In this document: piece after piece, positions 1 through 5,292 of the stretch | Layout: every line of letters starts with the position of its first letter | Numbering within the stretch: the first letter of the stretch is position 1 | NCBI GenBank assembly: GCA_027307295.1 | Contig: DAHUXF010000186.1 | Location: 1 to 6,095 of the forward strand | Reading direction: 5' to 3' | DNA length: 6,095 nt | Source of the DNA: Acidobacteriaceae bacterium | Lineage (GTDB): Bacteria; Acidobacteriota; Terriglobia; Terriglobales; Acidobacteriaceae | Translations under genes and position numbers: made by a program | Notes under the pieces: model-generated | Databases searched by the model: none | What the model was told of the DNA's origin: nothing | The model's input: the letters and a program-made list of their open reading frames with translations, nothing else

Positions 1-1
1 C

Positions 2-1090
2 GACCGGCAGAAGATGTCTAAGACCAAAGGCAACGTAATTGATCCCATAGGAGTGACGGAAAAATACGGGACTGACGCAGTGCGCTTCACGCTGGCTTCC
101 ATGGCTTCTCCGGGAACTGACATTGCATTCTCTGAAAGCCGCACGGATGGCTATCGCGCCTTTGCCAACAAGATATGGAACGCGGCCCGCTTCATGTTCA
201 TGAACCTAGATCGTGTGGGCGGAGTCACCCTGACCGCAGGCGCAGCAGAAGGCCAGTTGAACAAGCTGGAGCAGCGCTGGATTTACTCTCGCTTCAACCG
301 CGTCGCCGGCGAAGTCAATCAAAGCCTGACGGATTACCGCTTTGATGAGGCCGCGAACACGATTTACAAATTTTTCTGGGGAGAGTTCTGCGACTGGTAT
401 CTGGAGATCATCAAACCCAGCCTTTCCGGACCACAGGATGAAGCCCGCGATGCACTGACGTTTCTCGGCAACGTTTTTGAGGGTGCGCTGCGCCTGCTCT
501 CACCCTTCATGCCATTTCTTACAGAAGAAATCTGGCATGCCATGTATGACGGCAAGCCGCCGGCGAAGTCAATTGCCCTCTCGCGTTATCCTCAAACGGA
601 AGCGCGCTGGCTCAATGATGAAGCAGAGCAGCAAATGGCGGTGCTCCAGGACTTGATTGAAAAAGTCCGTAATATGCGGGCTGAGATGAAGGTGGAACCC
701 AAAGTAAAGACGCCCATCAAGGTCCACTGCGCGGACGCCATACGCACCCTGGTAACGGACAATCGCGGCATGGTGGAACGGCTGGGCAACGTTGACGGCA
801 TCGAGTTTGTGGACGCCTCGCTGGCGCAGGTTCCGGGGGCGCGCACCACGCCTAAGTTTGAGGTTGCTTTAGTTTATGAGCAAAAGGTGGACGCAGCTGC
901 AGAACGGGAACGTCTTACAAAAGAGTTGACCAGGCTGGAAACGGAATTGGCAAATGCCAACCGGCAGCTGGGCAATGAGCAATTCCTTGCCAAGGCGCCG
1001 GCAGCTGTAGTGGAAGGTATCCGGAGACGCCAGGGAGAGCTTGTGTCCCTGATTGAAAAGGGGAAGACCGGGCTGGCCCGGCTGGGTTAA
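2..1090 (+). CDS. valS: Valyl-tRNA synthetase, C-terminal part (5' end outside window)
   Basis: Class I aminoacyl-tRNA synthetase that charges tRNA-Val with valine in the cytoplasm. The reading frame is already open at base 2, so only the last 362 residues are visible of a protein usually near 900. It enters at the KMSKS ATP-binding loop, here KMSKTKGN (bases 11-34), followed by the conserved stretch IDPIGVTEKYGTDAVRFTLA and FANKIWNAARF. The helical anticodon-binding domain spans about 266-718, with CDWYLEIIKP, FMPFLTEEIW and VRNMRAEMKV. The end (about 887-1084) is the charged coiled-coil arm typical of ValRS, rich in Glu, Arg and Leu, with NEQFLAKAPAAVVEG. The methionine at 14 is internal, not a start. 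The upstream half (HIGH motif, editing domain) is not visible. nadC follows after 19 bp, so the two may be co-transcribed. The ValRS call is secure from the C-terminal arm and the order of motifs. Confidence 0.97.
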   Translation, partial: DRQKMSKTKGNVIDPIGVTEKYGTDAVRFTLASMASPGTDIAFSESRTDGYRAFANKIWNAARFMFMNLDRVGGVTLTAGAAEGQLNKLEQRWIYSRFNRVAGEVNQSLTDYRFDEAANTIYKFFWGEFCDWYLEIIKPSLSGPQDEARDALTFLGNVFEGALRLLSPFMPFLTEEIWHAMYDGKPPAKSIALSRYPQTEARWLNDEAEQQMAVLQDLIEKVRNMRAEMKVEPKVKTPIKVHCADAIRTLVTDNRGMVERLGNVDGIEFVDASLAQVPGARTTPKFEVALVYEQKVDAAAERERLTKELTRLETELANANRQLGNEQFLAKAPAAVVEGIRRRQGELVSLIEKGKTGLARLG

Positions 1091-1109
1091 GCTTTTACAT
1101 TGATCAATT

Positions 1110-1988
1110 ATGGATTGGCATAGCAGAAGAATCAGTGCGATTCTGGAAAACGCGTTGCTCGAAGACCGGGCAACCAGTGACGCCACCTCGCGCGCCTGTA
1201 TTGATCCACAACAGCGCGCCACAGCCACGATTCTGGCCAAACAGGATTGCATCCTCTCCGGCGTAGGCGTGATTGCCCGCATTCTGGAGATTTACGGAAG
1301 CCTGGACACCCATGTTGTGGGGCATCCTGAGGTCATCAGTCATGGTGAAATCTTTGACGGCGTCCGCCTGCATAAGGGACAAGCCATTGCCGTGATACGC
1401 CATAATGCGCGCGTTCTGCTCTCCTGTGAGCGGGTGGTCCTGAACCTGCTGCAAAGACTCAGCGGCATTGCCACCACCACGCGCAAGTATGTTGAGGCCG
1501 TTCAGGGCACCAGTACCCGCATCCTGGATACGCGCAAGACTGCGCCGGGGCTGCGCGTCCTGGATAAATATGCCGTGCGCTGTGGTGGCGGACAGAACCA
1601 TCGGCTGGACCTTTCCGATGGCGTTCTACTCAAGAACAACCACATTGCCCTGGCCGGAGGAGTGGCCGCCGCCCTGCAAAAGGCGTTGCGCAACCGCCGT
1701 GAAGAGCAGCCCATTGAAATTGAAGTGCGCACCATGGCCGAACTGGAAGAAGCTCTGGCCAACGGCGCAGAAAGCATCCTCCTGGACAACATGAAGGTGG
1801 AAGAGGTGCGCCAGGCTGTAACGCGAATTATGGGCCATTCCCGGCACGTTCCGGTGGAGGCATCTGGCGGCATTCGGCTGGAAAACGTCCGCGACTACGC
1901 TGAAGCCGGCGTAGATTACATTTCCATTGGCGCTTTGACGCATTCGCCCCAGGCCGTGGACTTGAGCATGCGAATGGTCCCCGCGTAG
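1110..1988 (+). CDS. nadC: Quinolinate phosphoribosyltransferase (nicotinate-nucleotide pyrophosphorylase, carboxylating)
   Basis: Converts quinolinate and PRPP to nicotinate mononucleotide, CO2 and pyrophosphate, in de novo NAD synthesis; cytosolic. The length of 292 residues fits the family. Residues 1-115 form the N-terminal domain and the rest the alpha/beta-barrel. Recognisable motifs are LNLLQRLSGIATTTRKYV (111-128), ILDTRKTAPGLR (138-149), GGGQNHRLDLSDGVLLKNNH (159-178), EIEVRT (203-208), ILLDNM (223-228) and VEASGGI. By family knowledge, likely substrate-phosphate and acid-binding residues are R142, K143, H164, R165 and K175, with E205 and D226 near the ribose and metal. The N-terminal motif usually written ED..GD.TS reads EDRATSDATS, so the glycine is serine. 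ATG 1110 is the only good start: an in-frame TGA lies at 1101-1103. No clear Shine-Dalgarno precedes it. It lies 19 bp after valS and is followed by a hairpin. Confidence 0.97.
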   Translation: MDWHSRRISAILENALLEDRATSDATSRACIDPQQRATATILAKQDCILSGVGVIARILEIYGSLDTHVVGHPEVISHGEIFDGVRLHKGQAIAVIRHNARVLLSCERVVLNLLQRLSGIATTTRKYVEAVQGTSTRILDTRKTAPGLRVLDKYAVRCGGGQNHRLDLSDGVLLKNNHIALAGGVAAALQKALRNRREEQPIEIEVRTMAELEEALANGAESILLDNMKVEEVRQAVTRIMGHSRHVPVEASGGIRLENVRDYAEAGVDYISIGALTHSPQAVDLSMRMVPA

Positions 1989-2006
1989 CACGACAAAGGT
2001 GTCGTG
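1989..2006 (+). terminator. Perfect hairpin after nadC, possible weak terminator
   Basis: CACGACA, loop AAGG, TGTCGTG: a perfect 7-bp stem with a 4-nt loop starting at the base after the nadC stop codon. The stem is short with moderate GC and is followed by AAAAC, with four Ts only at 2012-2015, so it lacks the immediate U-tract of a canonical intrinsic terminator. It may end or pause the nadC transcript or protect its 3' end. The structure is seen directly; the function is inferred. Confidence 0.4.
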
Positions 2007-2100
2007 AAAACATTTTGTTCAAGCAGCAAGAAATGTCGCTGATTTTCCACGCAAACAAGCTTGCCAGTCACAATACCGGGGCAACGAGGGGTTTTTGACA

Positions 2101-2112
2101 GTTAATATTGAC
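2101..2112. repeat. AT-rich 12-bp dyad, possible operator
   Basis: GTTAATATTGAC is a near-palindrome around AATATT with one pair broken in DNA (T/G). It directly follows a consensus -35 box TTGACA (2095-2100), and the TTGAC core recurs 13 bp later (2108-2112). It could be a regulator binding site upstream of the yceI promoter. At this length, chance is a real alternative. Confidence 0.2.
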
Positions 2113-2131
2113 CGGAGGGCACGAGTTTTAC

Positions 2132-2165
2132 TGGGTAGCGCCAGGGCGGAGTTCAGCCTGACCCA
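2132..2165 (+). other. Bulged stem-loop in the intergenic region
   Basis: TGGGT (2132-2136) and CAGG (2142-2145) together pair with the contiguous strand CCTGACCCA (2157-2165). This gives 9 bp interrupted by a 5-nt bulge, AGCGC, with an 11-nt loop. It overlaps the -35 element of the promoter proposed at 2158-2187. It would therefore be transcribed only from a start further upstream; otherwise it is a coincidental or DNA-level dyad. Confidence 0.25.
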
Positions 2166-2187
2166 AATGGGGCCATCCCCTTATAAA
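2158..2187 (+). promoter_or_regulatory. Candidate sigma70-type promoter for the yceI-birA-coaX operon
   Basis: CTGACC (2158-2163, 4 of 6 matches to TTGACA), an 18-bp spacer, then TATAAA (2182-2187, 5 of 6 matches to TATAAT). Transcription would start near 2194, giving a leader of about 120 nt before the yceI ATG. It is the best -35/-10 pair I found in the intergenic region. The better -35 hexamer at 2095-2100 has no usable -10 at 16-18 bp. Prediction by eye only. Confidence 0.38.
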
Positions 2188-2292
2188 ACAAAGCTTTATG
2201 CGGTTATTGGCGGAGCCTGGAGACAATCCGCGCGTGAAAAATATTGAAGCTCTCACCGCGCTCACAGGCTCAAATTGTGGCTACAAACTAAC

Positions 2293-2298
2293 AAGGAG
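2293..2298 (+). promoter_or_regulatory. Shine-Dalgarno of the YceI gene
   Basis: AAGGAG, 14 nt before the ATG at 2313. The sequence is strong but the spacing is longer than usual. No alternative start is possible upstream in frame, because a TAG stop lies at 2307-2309, two codons before the ATG. Confidence 0.6.
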
Positions 2299-2312
2299 AA
2301 TATCTCTAGTTT

Positions 2313-2915
2313 ATGCGCAAAGTACTGGGAATCTTACTTGCTGTTCTGTCTGTTTGCGGTTCTGCCCTGGCCGCCGAGGAGTACAACATTGATCCGAACC
2401 ATTCTTCCGTCAACTTTTCCGTAACGCACATGGTTGTAAGCACCGTGAATGGCCGGTTCACCACGTACGAAGGCAAGATCATCTATGACGAGAAAGACCC
2501 TTCCAAGTCAGCCGTGAATGTCACGATCCAGACCGCCAGCATAACCACCGACAATCAGGCGCGCGACAAACATCTCCGCTCGCCCGATTTTCTGGATGCA
2601 CAGAACAATCCGACCATCGCCTTCCAGAGCAAGTCCGTAGAAAAGAAGGGCGATGGCTACGTGGCCCATGGCACGCTCACCATTCGCGGCGTATCCAAGG
2701 ATGTGGACCTTCCTTTTGAATTGAAAGGGCCTGTTGACACTGGAAAGGGCAAAATTGTAGGCGCTCACGCAGGCCTTACCATTAACCGGAAAGACTACAA
2801 CGTCTCCTGGAGCGGAACCATGGACAAGGGACAGCTTGTTGTCAGTAATGAAGTGAAGATCGATCTGAATGTGGAAGCGCGCCAGGCTCCGCCCGCGCCA
2901 GCCCAGGGGAAATAA
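2313..2915 (+). CDS. YceI-family secreted protein (lipocalin-like, polyisoprenoid-binding type)
   Basis: Small exported beta-barrel protein. Family members bind polyisoprenoid or other amphipathic lipids; the ligand and role here are unknown. Residues 1-20 form a Sec signal peptide: basic RK, a hydrophobic core, then ALA before a likely cleavage at A20/A21. C15 is not in a good lipobox (valine at -1), so a soluble periplasmic protein is more likely than a lipoprotein. The YceI domain covers about 24-190: NIDPNHSSVNFSVTHM (25-40), GRFTTYEGKI, ITTDNQARDKHLRSPDFLDA (77-96), NPTIAFQS, GTLTIRGVSKDVDLPF (120-135), AGLTINRKDYNVSW. A short proline/alanine tail ends the protein. The 200 residues fit the family. 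The ATG is forced by the TAG two codons upstream. It heads the packed operon, with birA starting 3 bp after its stop. The family is sure; the function is not. Confidence 0.95.
   Translation: MRKVLGILLAVLSVCGSALAAEEYNIDPNHSSVNFSVTHMVVSTVNGRFTTYEGKIIYDEKDPSKSAVNVTIQTASITTDNQARDKHLRSPDFLDAQNNPTIAFQSKSVEKKGDGYVAHGTLTIRGVSKDVDLPFELKGPVDTGKGKIVGAHAGLTINRKDYNVSWSGTMDKGQLVVSNEVKIDLNVEARQAPPAPAQGK
2905..2911 (+). promoter_or_regulatory. Shine-Dalgarno of birA, inside the end of the YceI gene
   Basis: AGGGGAA lies 7 nt before GTG 2919 and within the last codons of the upstream gene. It supports the GTG start and coupling of the two genes. Confidence 0.6.
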
Positions 2916-2918
2916 TTC

Positions 2919-3782
2919 GTGAGCAGTACGGAACAGCTCTTGCCGGAAGTTCTGGCGCCTTTGGTGCGGAACACAATCTTTTCCGGCAATATACATCATT
3001 CAGTCCAGGCCGACTCCACAAACTCTGTTGCGCTGCGTGGGGCGGCCCTGGCCGGTGAACTGGGCGATGACGCTCCGGAAGGCGCAGTCTATCTTGCAGA
3101 GGAGCAGACCGCGGGCCGCGGCAGAAGCAACCACACATGGTTTTCTGAGCGTGGCACGGGGATCTACTGCTCTTTTCTGCTCCGCCCGCCCATGACGCCC
3201 GCAGAATCGCTCTGGCTTTCTTTAATCGCCGGCGTGGCCGTGCAGGATGCGGTAAGAGAGACAACCAGCCTGGCTGCCGACATTCGCTGGCCCAATGATC
3301 TGCTTATTCATGATAAAAAGTTTGCCGGCATTCTGAAGGAGATGAGTTCTGAGGCCAGCAAGGTCCACCATGCAGTGGTGGGCATCGGCATCAATGTAAA
3401 CCAACCGGCGTTGCCGGAAGAATTGCATAAGACAGCGACATCACTGCGTCTGGAAGCGGGCAGGGAATTTTCACGCGTGGAAGTGGCAGCAGCTTTAATA
3501 CGCGCGCTGGACCGCGAATATCGCGCTCTGCTCCGCGCCATGAGCAGCCCCATACGCACGCCTGCTCTGCGCTTTGAGCCTATTATGCGCCGGGTGGAAT
3601 CGCGTTCATCTTATGCTCAGGGTAAGCTGGTGCATGTGGATGAAGATGGCGGCTACAGCGGCGTTACAGATGGCCTTGACCCGCGCGGATTCCTGCGCGT
3701 GCGGACAGACAAAGGCCTGCGTATGGTAATTTCCGGCAGCGTCCGTCCATTACAGAGGAGACCCAATGCTCCTGGTTCTTGA
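2919..3782 (+). CDS. birA: Biotin-[acetyl-CoA carboxylase] ligase, monofunctional (no HTH domain)
   Basis: Activates biotin with ATP to biotinyl-AMP and attaches it to the biotin carboxyl carrier protein of acetyl-CoA carboxylase and related enzymes; cytosolic. 287 residues. The catalytic domain shows DSTN (32-35), the nucleotide/biotin loop GRGRSNHTW (66-74), RWPNDLL (123-129), KKFAGIL (133-139, with K134 matching the conserved catalytic-site lysine) and VVGIGINVN (153-161). The C-terminal SH3-like domain is about 225-282 and ends in GLRMVISGSVRPLQ. The N-terminal winged-helix of E. coli BirA is missing: only about 30 residues precede DSTN. The protein should therefore be a ligase only, not the repressor of biotin genes. 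It starts at GTG 2919 with AGGGGAA upstream, 3 bp after the YceI gene. Its 3' end overlaps coaX by 17 bp. Confidence 0.95.
   Translation: MSSTEQLLPEVLAPLVRNTIFSGNIHHSVQADSTNSVALRGAALAGELGDDAPEGAVYLAEEQTAGRGRSNHTWFSERGTGIYCSFLLRPPMTPAESLWLSLIAGVAVQDAVRETTSLAADIRWPNDLLIHDKKFAGILKEMSSEASKVHHAVVGIGINVNQPALPEELHKTATSLRLEAGREFSRVEVAAALIRALDREYRALLRAMSSPIRTPALRFEPIMRRVESRSSYAQGKLVHVDEDGGYSGVTDGLDPRGFLRVRTDKGLRMVISGSVRPLQRRPNAPGS
3755..3760 (+). promoter_or_regulatory. Shine-Dalgarno of coaX, inside birA
   Basis: GAGGAG sits 5 nt before ATG 3766 and within the end of birA. It fixes the coaX start and the 17-bp gene overlap. Confidence 0.75.
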
Positions 3783-4593
3783 CGTTGGCAATACCAACAC
3801 GGTGCTGGGCGTGTATGAAGCGAGCGTTCCCGGCTTTGTCCAGCCACAAGGGAAGGCACAGCGTCTGCTGGCCCATTGGCGGGTAGCTACAGTCATGACG
3901 CACACGGTGGATGAGTACGGTGTGCTGTTCCGCAACCTGTTTGCCATCGGCAAGGTGGAGGCCGAAGAGGTCCACGGCATTATCATTTCTTCTGTTGTTC
4001 CGCCCATGGACTCCACCCTGCGCGAAGTTTGCGAACGCTATTTCCATCTCAAACCGCTGTTTGTAGAGCCCGGCATCAAGACCGGCATGCCTGTGCTCTA
4101 TGAAAATCCTCAGGAAGTGGGCGCTGACCGCATCGTAAACGGTGTGGCAGCCTTTGAAAAATACGGCGGTCCGTGCGTGGTGGTTGATCTGGGCACGGCC
4201 ACAACTTTTGACGCGGTTTCCCGCAAAGGTGAATATCTGGGCGGAATAATTTCGCCGGGAATCGGCATCTCAGCCCGCGCCTTGTTTGAGCACACGGCGC
4301 GTTTGCCTTTCGTGGACATACGCAAACCCGCCAAGGTGATTGGCACTAACACGGTTGGCAGCATACAGGCCGGACTCTTTTTTGGCTATCTTGGCCTGGT
4401 GGATGGCATTCTGGAGCGCCTGATTTCCGAACTCGGCTCCGACACAAAAGTGGTGGCCACCGGCGGATTGGCTGGGTTGATCGGCGACCACTCCAGGTAC
4501 ATTAAGAACGTCGACGATTTGCTGACTCTTGACGGCCTGCGCATCATCTGGGAGCGCAACCAGGCGGCGCATAAGCAAAAGCCGGCTTCCTGA
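3766..4593 (+). CDS. coaX: Type III pantothenate kinase
   Basis: Phosphorylates pantothenate to 4'-phosphopantothenate, the first committed step of CoA synthesis; cytosolic, normally a homodimer. In this family activity needs a monovalent cation and is not inhibited by CoA. 275 residues, slightly above the usual 255-260; the extra residues are probably in the insert around 18-35. ASKHA-fold motifs are DVGNTNT (6-12, phosphate-binding), HTVDEYG (46-52), GADRIVN (119-125, with D121 the likely catalytic base), VVVDLGTATTFD (138-149, second phosphate loop) and GGIISPGIGISARAL followed by TARLP. ATG 3766 is supported by GAGGAG 5 nt upstream and by the start MLLVLDVGNTN. The 17-bp overlap with birA suggests coupled translation; the two genes are neighbours in many bacteria. 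Confidence 0.97.
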   Translation: MLLVLDVGNTNTVLGVYEASVPGFVQPQGKAQRLLAHWRVATVMTHTVDEYGVLFRNLFAIGKVEAEEVHGIIISSVVPPMDSTLREVCERYFHLKPLFVEPGIKTGMPVLYENPQEVGADRIVNGVAAFEKYGGPCVVVDLGTATTFDAVSRKGEYLGGIISPGIGISARALFEHTARLPFVDIRKPAKVIGTNTVGSIQAGLFFGYLGLVDGILERLISELGSDTKVVATGGLAGLIGDHSRYIKNVDDLLTLDGLRIIWERNQAAHKQKPAS

Positions 4594-4602
4594 TTGTTTT
4601 TC

Positions 4603-5292
4603 GTGGAAAATTATTTCAACTACTTTACTGAAGTCGAGCAGCATTTCCAGCGACGCCGGGGAGCTGGACTGTTGCTCTCCACAGTTGACTGGGCTTTGAT
4701 TGAAGCCTGGAAAGAAGCCGGCATCCCCCTGGAGGCGGTGCTGCGCGGAATTGATGGCACCTTTGACAAATATGATCGCCGCCCCTCAAAGACAAAGAAG
4801 ATCAACGCCCTGGCCTATTGCGCCCAGGAGGTGCTGGCAGCTGCGGAAGATATGACAGAGGCCACAGTCGGAGCCAGGCGCGGAGAAGCCGGCACTGCAC
4901 CCGGCCTGGACGCACAAGAGATCGCACGATTCTTTCTGGCCAACGCGGAAATGCTGCGTCAGGTAAAGATGCCGGTAGCTCTACAGTTGGTCTGTGAGGA
5001 GTGCGCTGTTACACTTAGCGAATTGGCTTCAACGTTAACGGGTTCCGTGCCATTGCAACTGGAAGGCCTGGAGCGGCGGCTTACTGTAATGGAGGAAAAA
5101 CTTCTGGCGGCCCTGACCATCGCCGCCCATGAAAGCGAACTGTTTGAATTAAGGACGCAGGCGGACCGGGAGATTGCGCCCTATCGCAGCAAAATGCCTG
5201 GCGCGCAGATACAGCAACTGATAAAACAATTTATTCACAAGCGACTGTTCGAAAAGGCTAAAATTCCACGTCTCAGCCTCTTTTATCTGTGA
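4603..5292 (+). CDS. Uncharacterised mostly helical protein between coaX and rlmD
   Basis: I cannot name this protein. From GTG 4603 it has 229 residues. No signal peptide or membrane segment is visible, so it is probably cytosolic. The N-terminal part (1-80) looks like a compact helical domain: ENYFNYFTEVEQHFQRRRG, then DWALIEAWKEAGIPLEAVLR (29-48), then a basic RRPSKTKKIN (59-68). A low-complexity Ala/Gly/Glu linker follows (about 79-105). The C-terminal half is helical, with CEEC at 131-134, a heptad-like stretch (150-190) and a basic end, QQLIKQFIHKRLFEKAKIPR, closing in LSLFYL. The wording of both ends resembles hypothetical proteins I recall from acidobacteria; this is memory only. Start: GTG 4603 is preferred because it gives MENYFNYF; TTG 4594, directly after the coaX stop, is possible. 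Neither has a clear Shine-Dalgarno. Its stop overlaps the rlmD start in GTGA. RNA- or DNA-binding is only a guess from the basic patches. Confidence 0.85.
   Translation: MENYFNYFTEVEQHFQRRRGAGLLLSTVDWALIEAWKEAGIPLEAVLRGIDGTFDKYDRRPSKTKKINALAYCAQEVLAAAEDMTEATVGARRGEAGTAPGLDAQEIARFFLANAEMLRQVKMPVALQLVCEECAVTLSELASTLTGSVPLQLEGLERRLTVMEEKLLAALTIAAHESELFELRTQADREIAPYRSKMPGAQIQQLIKQFIHKRLFEKAKIPRLSLFYL

Larger units (their letters stand above)
1989..2312. other. Intergenic region between nadC and the YceI gene
   Basis: A 324-bp stretch with no convincing gene on either strand. In order it holds a perfect 7-bp hairpin right after the nadC stop (1989-2006), an AT-rich dyad (2101-2112) beside a TTGACA box (2095-2100), a bulged stem (2132-2165), a GGGG/CCCC mini-hairpin (2169-2180), a plausible sigma70 promoter ending at 2187, a weak 5-bp stem (2210-2214 with 2227-2231), and the Shine-Dalgarno of the next gene (2293-2298). 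I recognise no known riboswitch or RNA gene. It most likely separates the valS-nadC unit from the operon that starts with the YceI gene. Confidence 0.6.

Noticed and set aside
1104..1601. A 165-residue open frame on the minus strand opposite nadC, and other long antisense frames over nadC, birA and coaX
   Set aside because: They lie opposite strongly recognised genes and are explained by GC-rich codon use; no family motifs or start signals were seen.
2056..2063. Palindrome CAAGCTTG
   Set aside because: An 8-bp palindrome (a HindIII site) with no supporting structure is expected by chance.
2095..2100. Consensus -35 hexamer TTGACA as part of a promoter
   Set aside because: No acceptable -10 sequence lies 16-18 bp downstream (bases near 2117-2124 are GC-rich), so it is not called as a promoter on its own.
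2210..2231. GCGGA/TCCGC stem with a 12-nt loop in the yceI leader
   Set aside because: A 5-bp stem with a large loop is too weak to call as an RNA element.
2252..2275. Short CTCA-containing repeats in the yceI leader
   Set aside because: The units are only 4-6 bases and irregular; no repeat array or binding site can be supported.
2352..2360. Cysteine at residue 15 of the YceI protein as a lipoprotein site
   Set aside because: The residue before it is valine rather than Gly, Ala or Ser, and a better signal peptidase I site (ALA/A) follows.
2198..2392. A 64-residue open frame starting upstream of the YceI gene
   Set aside because: It has no good Shine-Dalgarno, overlaps the YceI signal-peptide region in another frame, and its sequence resembles no protein family I know.
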